A DNA stretch of 7,229 bases from an uncultured Bacteroides sp. (GTDB taxonomy: Bacteria > Bacteroidota > Bacteroidia > Bacteroidales > Bacteroidaceae): the NCBI GenBank assembly GCA_900557355.1, contig USSR01000357.1, forward strand, positions 1 to 7,229, written 5' to 3'. The position numbers were made by a program, and so were the translations under genes. Each line of letters opens with the position of its first letter. The first letter of the stretch is position 1. Below the pieces are notes generated by a model. That model did not search any database. It was not told where the DNA came from and saw only the letters and a program-made list of their open reading frames with translations. This document shows positions 6,885-7,229 of this stretch, piece after piece.

Positions 6885-6925
6885 ACTCTTCACTTTTTCT
6901 ATTTAAACAATTTATAAAATTATAT

Positions 6926-6952
6926 TCAATAAAGATAAATTGCATTTAACAT
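6926..6952 (-). CDS. Possible 8-codon upstream ORF (MLNAIYLY) in the operon leader
   Basis: In the predicted 5' leader of the lipoprotein operon an ATG at 6952 opens a frame of eight codons and stops at TGA. It is preceded by the best ribosome-binding sequence in the leader (AAGGAG at 6961-6966, 8-nt spacing). It ends 41 bp before the main ATG. The peptide has no run of one amino acid, so there is no clear amino-acid attenuator. It may control downstream initiation, or it may be chance in A/T-rich DNA. Confidence 0.3.
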   Translation of the reverse strand: MLNAIYLY

Positions 6953-6960
6953 ACAGGACA

Positions 6961-6966
6961 CTCCTT
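6961..6966 (-). promoter_or_regulatory. Shine-Dalgarno before the 8-codon upstream ORF
   Basis: Read on the - strand this is AAGGAG, 8 nt from an ATG. The main start of the 612-residue lipoprotein, about 70 nt further on, has only a weak purine stretch. The strength of this site is the chief reason to take the short ORF seriously. Confidence 0.35.
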
Positions 6967-6997
6967 CGATTTGCGTGTATATAGGTTGCCTTAGTGC

Positions 6998-7010
6998 TTG
7001 ACTCAGTCAA
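6998..7010. promoter_or_regulatory. 13-bp palindrome at the expected transcription start of the lipoprotein operon
   Basis: TTGACTCAGTCAA is a perfect dyad with a single central base. It lies 14-26 bp downstream of the -7 element, which puts it about at positions +8 to +20 of the transcript. That suits an operator whose occupancy would block initiation, or a small hairpin in the nascent leader. No regulator is encoded in the window to name as its partner. Confidence 0.5.
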
Positions 7011-7023
7011 TAATCAACGAATG

Positions 7024-7057
7024 CAAAAATATATATTGAGATTTAAACGCAAGCAAA
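7024..7057 (-). promoter_or_regulatory. Predicted sigma-ABfr-type promoter for the lipoprotein operon
   Basis: On the - strand the -7 element is TATTTTTG (7024-7031), an exact match to TAnnTTTG. Upstream is TTTG (7054-7057, 22-bp spacing) or, at closer spacing, TTG (7050-7052, 18 bp); either could serve as the -33 element. The expected start is near 7017, giving a leader of about 133 nt before the ATG at 6884. This is the best consensus promoter I see in the intergenic region. Confidence 0.68.
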
Positions 7058-7073
7058 ATGGGGCATACAAATG

Positions 7074-7085
7074 CGACAATTGTCG
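7074..7085. promoter_or_regulatory. 12-bp perfect palindrome between divergent promoters
   Basis: CGACAATTGTCG is a perfect dyad; after a G/G mismatch on each side an AT pair continues it (7071-7088). It lies 17 bp upstream of the -33 region of the - strand promoter and about 50 bp upstream of the candidate + strand -7 element. This is a typical place for an activator or shared regulator of divergent genes. Its GC-containing ends stand out in A/T-rich surroundings. Confidence 0.5.
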
Positions 7086-7099
7086 GATATGAATAAAAA

Positions 7100-7141
7100 A
7101 GTGTCATGAAAACACTGTTTTATATTTCTTTTTGTACTTTG
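7100..7141 (+). promoter_or_regulatory. Possible promoter for the rightward gene, with a small dyad
   Basis: TACTTTG at 7135-7141 is one base short of the TAnnTTTG -7 consensus, and the expected -33 region has no clean TTTG, so the promoter is tentative. A 5-bp dyad AGTGT (7100-7104) / ACACT (7112-7116) covers the -33 position. Transcription would start about 25-30 bp before the ATG at 7176. Confidence 0.35.
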
Positions 7142-7175
7142 CGGGTGAATATGGAAAGTCGAAACTACAGTTTCA

Positions 7176-7229
7176 ATGGATGAAGTACTTAAGTTTTTCT
7201 ATAAATTCTTTGCGTTGTTTCTGTATTGG
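7176..7229 (+). CDS. Start of a rightward gene, product unknown (partial)
   Basis: From the ATG at 7176 the frame is open to the window edge, giving 18 residues, MDEVLKFFYKFFALFLYW. The run is rich in Phe, Leu and Tyr, which could be the start of a membrane segment, but it is too short to assign. A possible promoter lies upstream. Divergent placement to the lipoprotein operon and the shared palindrome suggest it might be related in regulation. It may equally be a chance open stretch. Confidence 0.35.
   Translation, partial: MDEVLKFFYKFFALFLYW

Noticed and set aside
6885..6893. GTG at 6893 as the start of the 612-residue lipoprotein
   Set aside because: The ATG three codons later gives a standard lipoprotein signal peptide, and GTG starts are less common; the three extra residues cannot be fully excluded.
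7106..7183. A 25-codon ORF starting MKTLFYISF that overlaps the start at 7176
   Set aside because: It would run through the candidate -7 element and has no ribosome site; it is most likely chance.

Overview
The window looks like a chromosomal segment from a Bacteroides-type organism (order Bacteroidales). The evidence is its moderate-to-low GC content, mostly weak Shine-Dalgarno sequences, a -7 element of the TAnnTTTG type, and lipoproteins whose acidic residues after the lipidated cysteine match the Bacteroidetes surface-export signal. BACON domains and a BF0631-like metzincin lipoprotein point the same way.

Left part (1-1653, + strand): the 3' end of a 2-oxoacid:ferredoxin oxidoreductase alpha gene (korA-like) and the complete beta gene (korB-like). 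They form one two-gene operon that ends in a clear intrinsic terminator. The 107-bp gap between them holds degenerate 7-bp tandem repeats in two inverted arrays that could fold into a long hairpin. The encoded enzyme couples CoA-dependent 2-oxoacid decarboxylation, or the reverse carboxylation, to ferredoxin. 2-oxoglutarate is the likely substrate.

Middle (1654-2273): about 600 bp with no intact gene. It contains overlapping short inverted repeats, a decayed IS1182-type transposase fragment with at least two frameshifts, and two hairpins that may end transcription of the genes coming from the right.

Right part (2274-6884, - strand): three closely spaced genes, read right to left, each encoding a predicted surface-exposed lipoprotein. 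They are a 612-residue protein with a BACON domain and three related beta-rich modules, a 438-residue protein made of three Fn3-like modules with helical insertions, and a 462-residue BACON-metzincin protease with an intact zinc-binding motif and Met-turn. Gaps of 48 and 18 bp suggest one operon. I infer a cell-surface proteolysis or binding apparatus, but its substrate is not readable from the sequence.

Right edge (6885-7229): a regulatory region between the lipoprotein operon and a possible divergent gene that runs off the window. It holds a good sigma-ABfr-like promoter for the operon, a 13-bp palindrome at its expected transcription start, a 12-bp perfect palindrome between the two promoters, and a possible 8-codon upstream ORF with a strong Shine-Dalgarno sequence in the leader.
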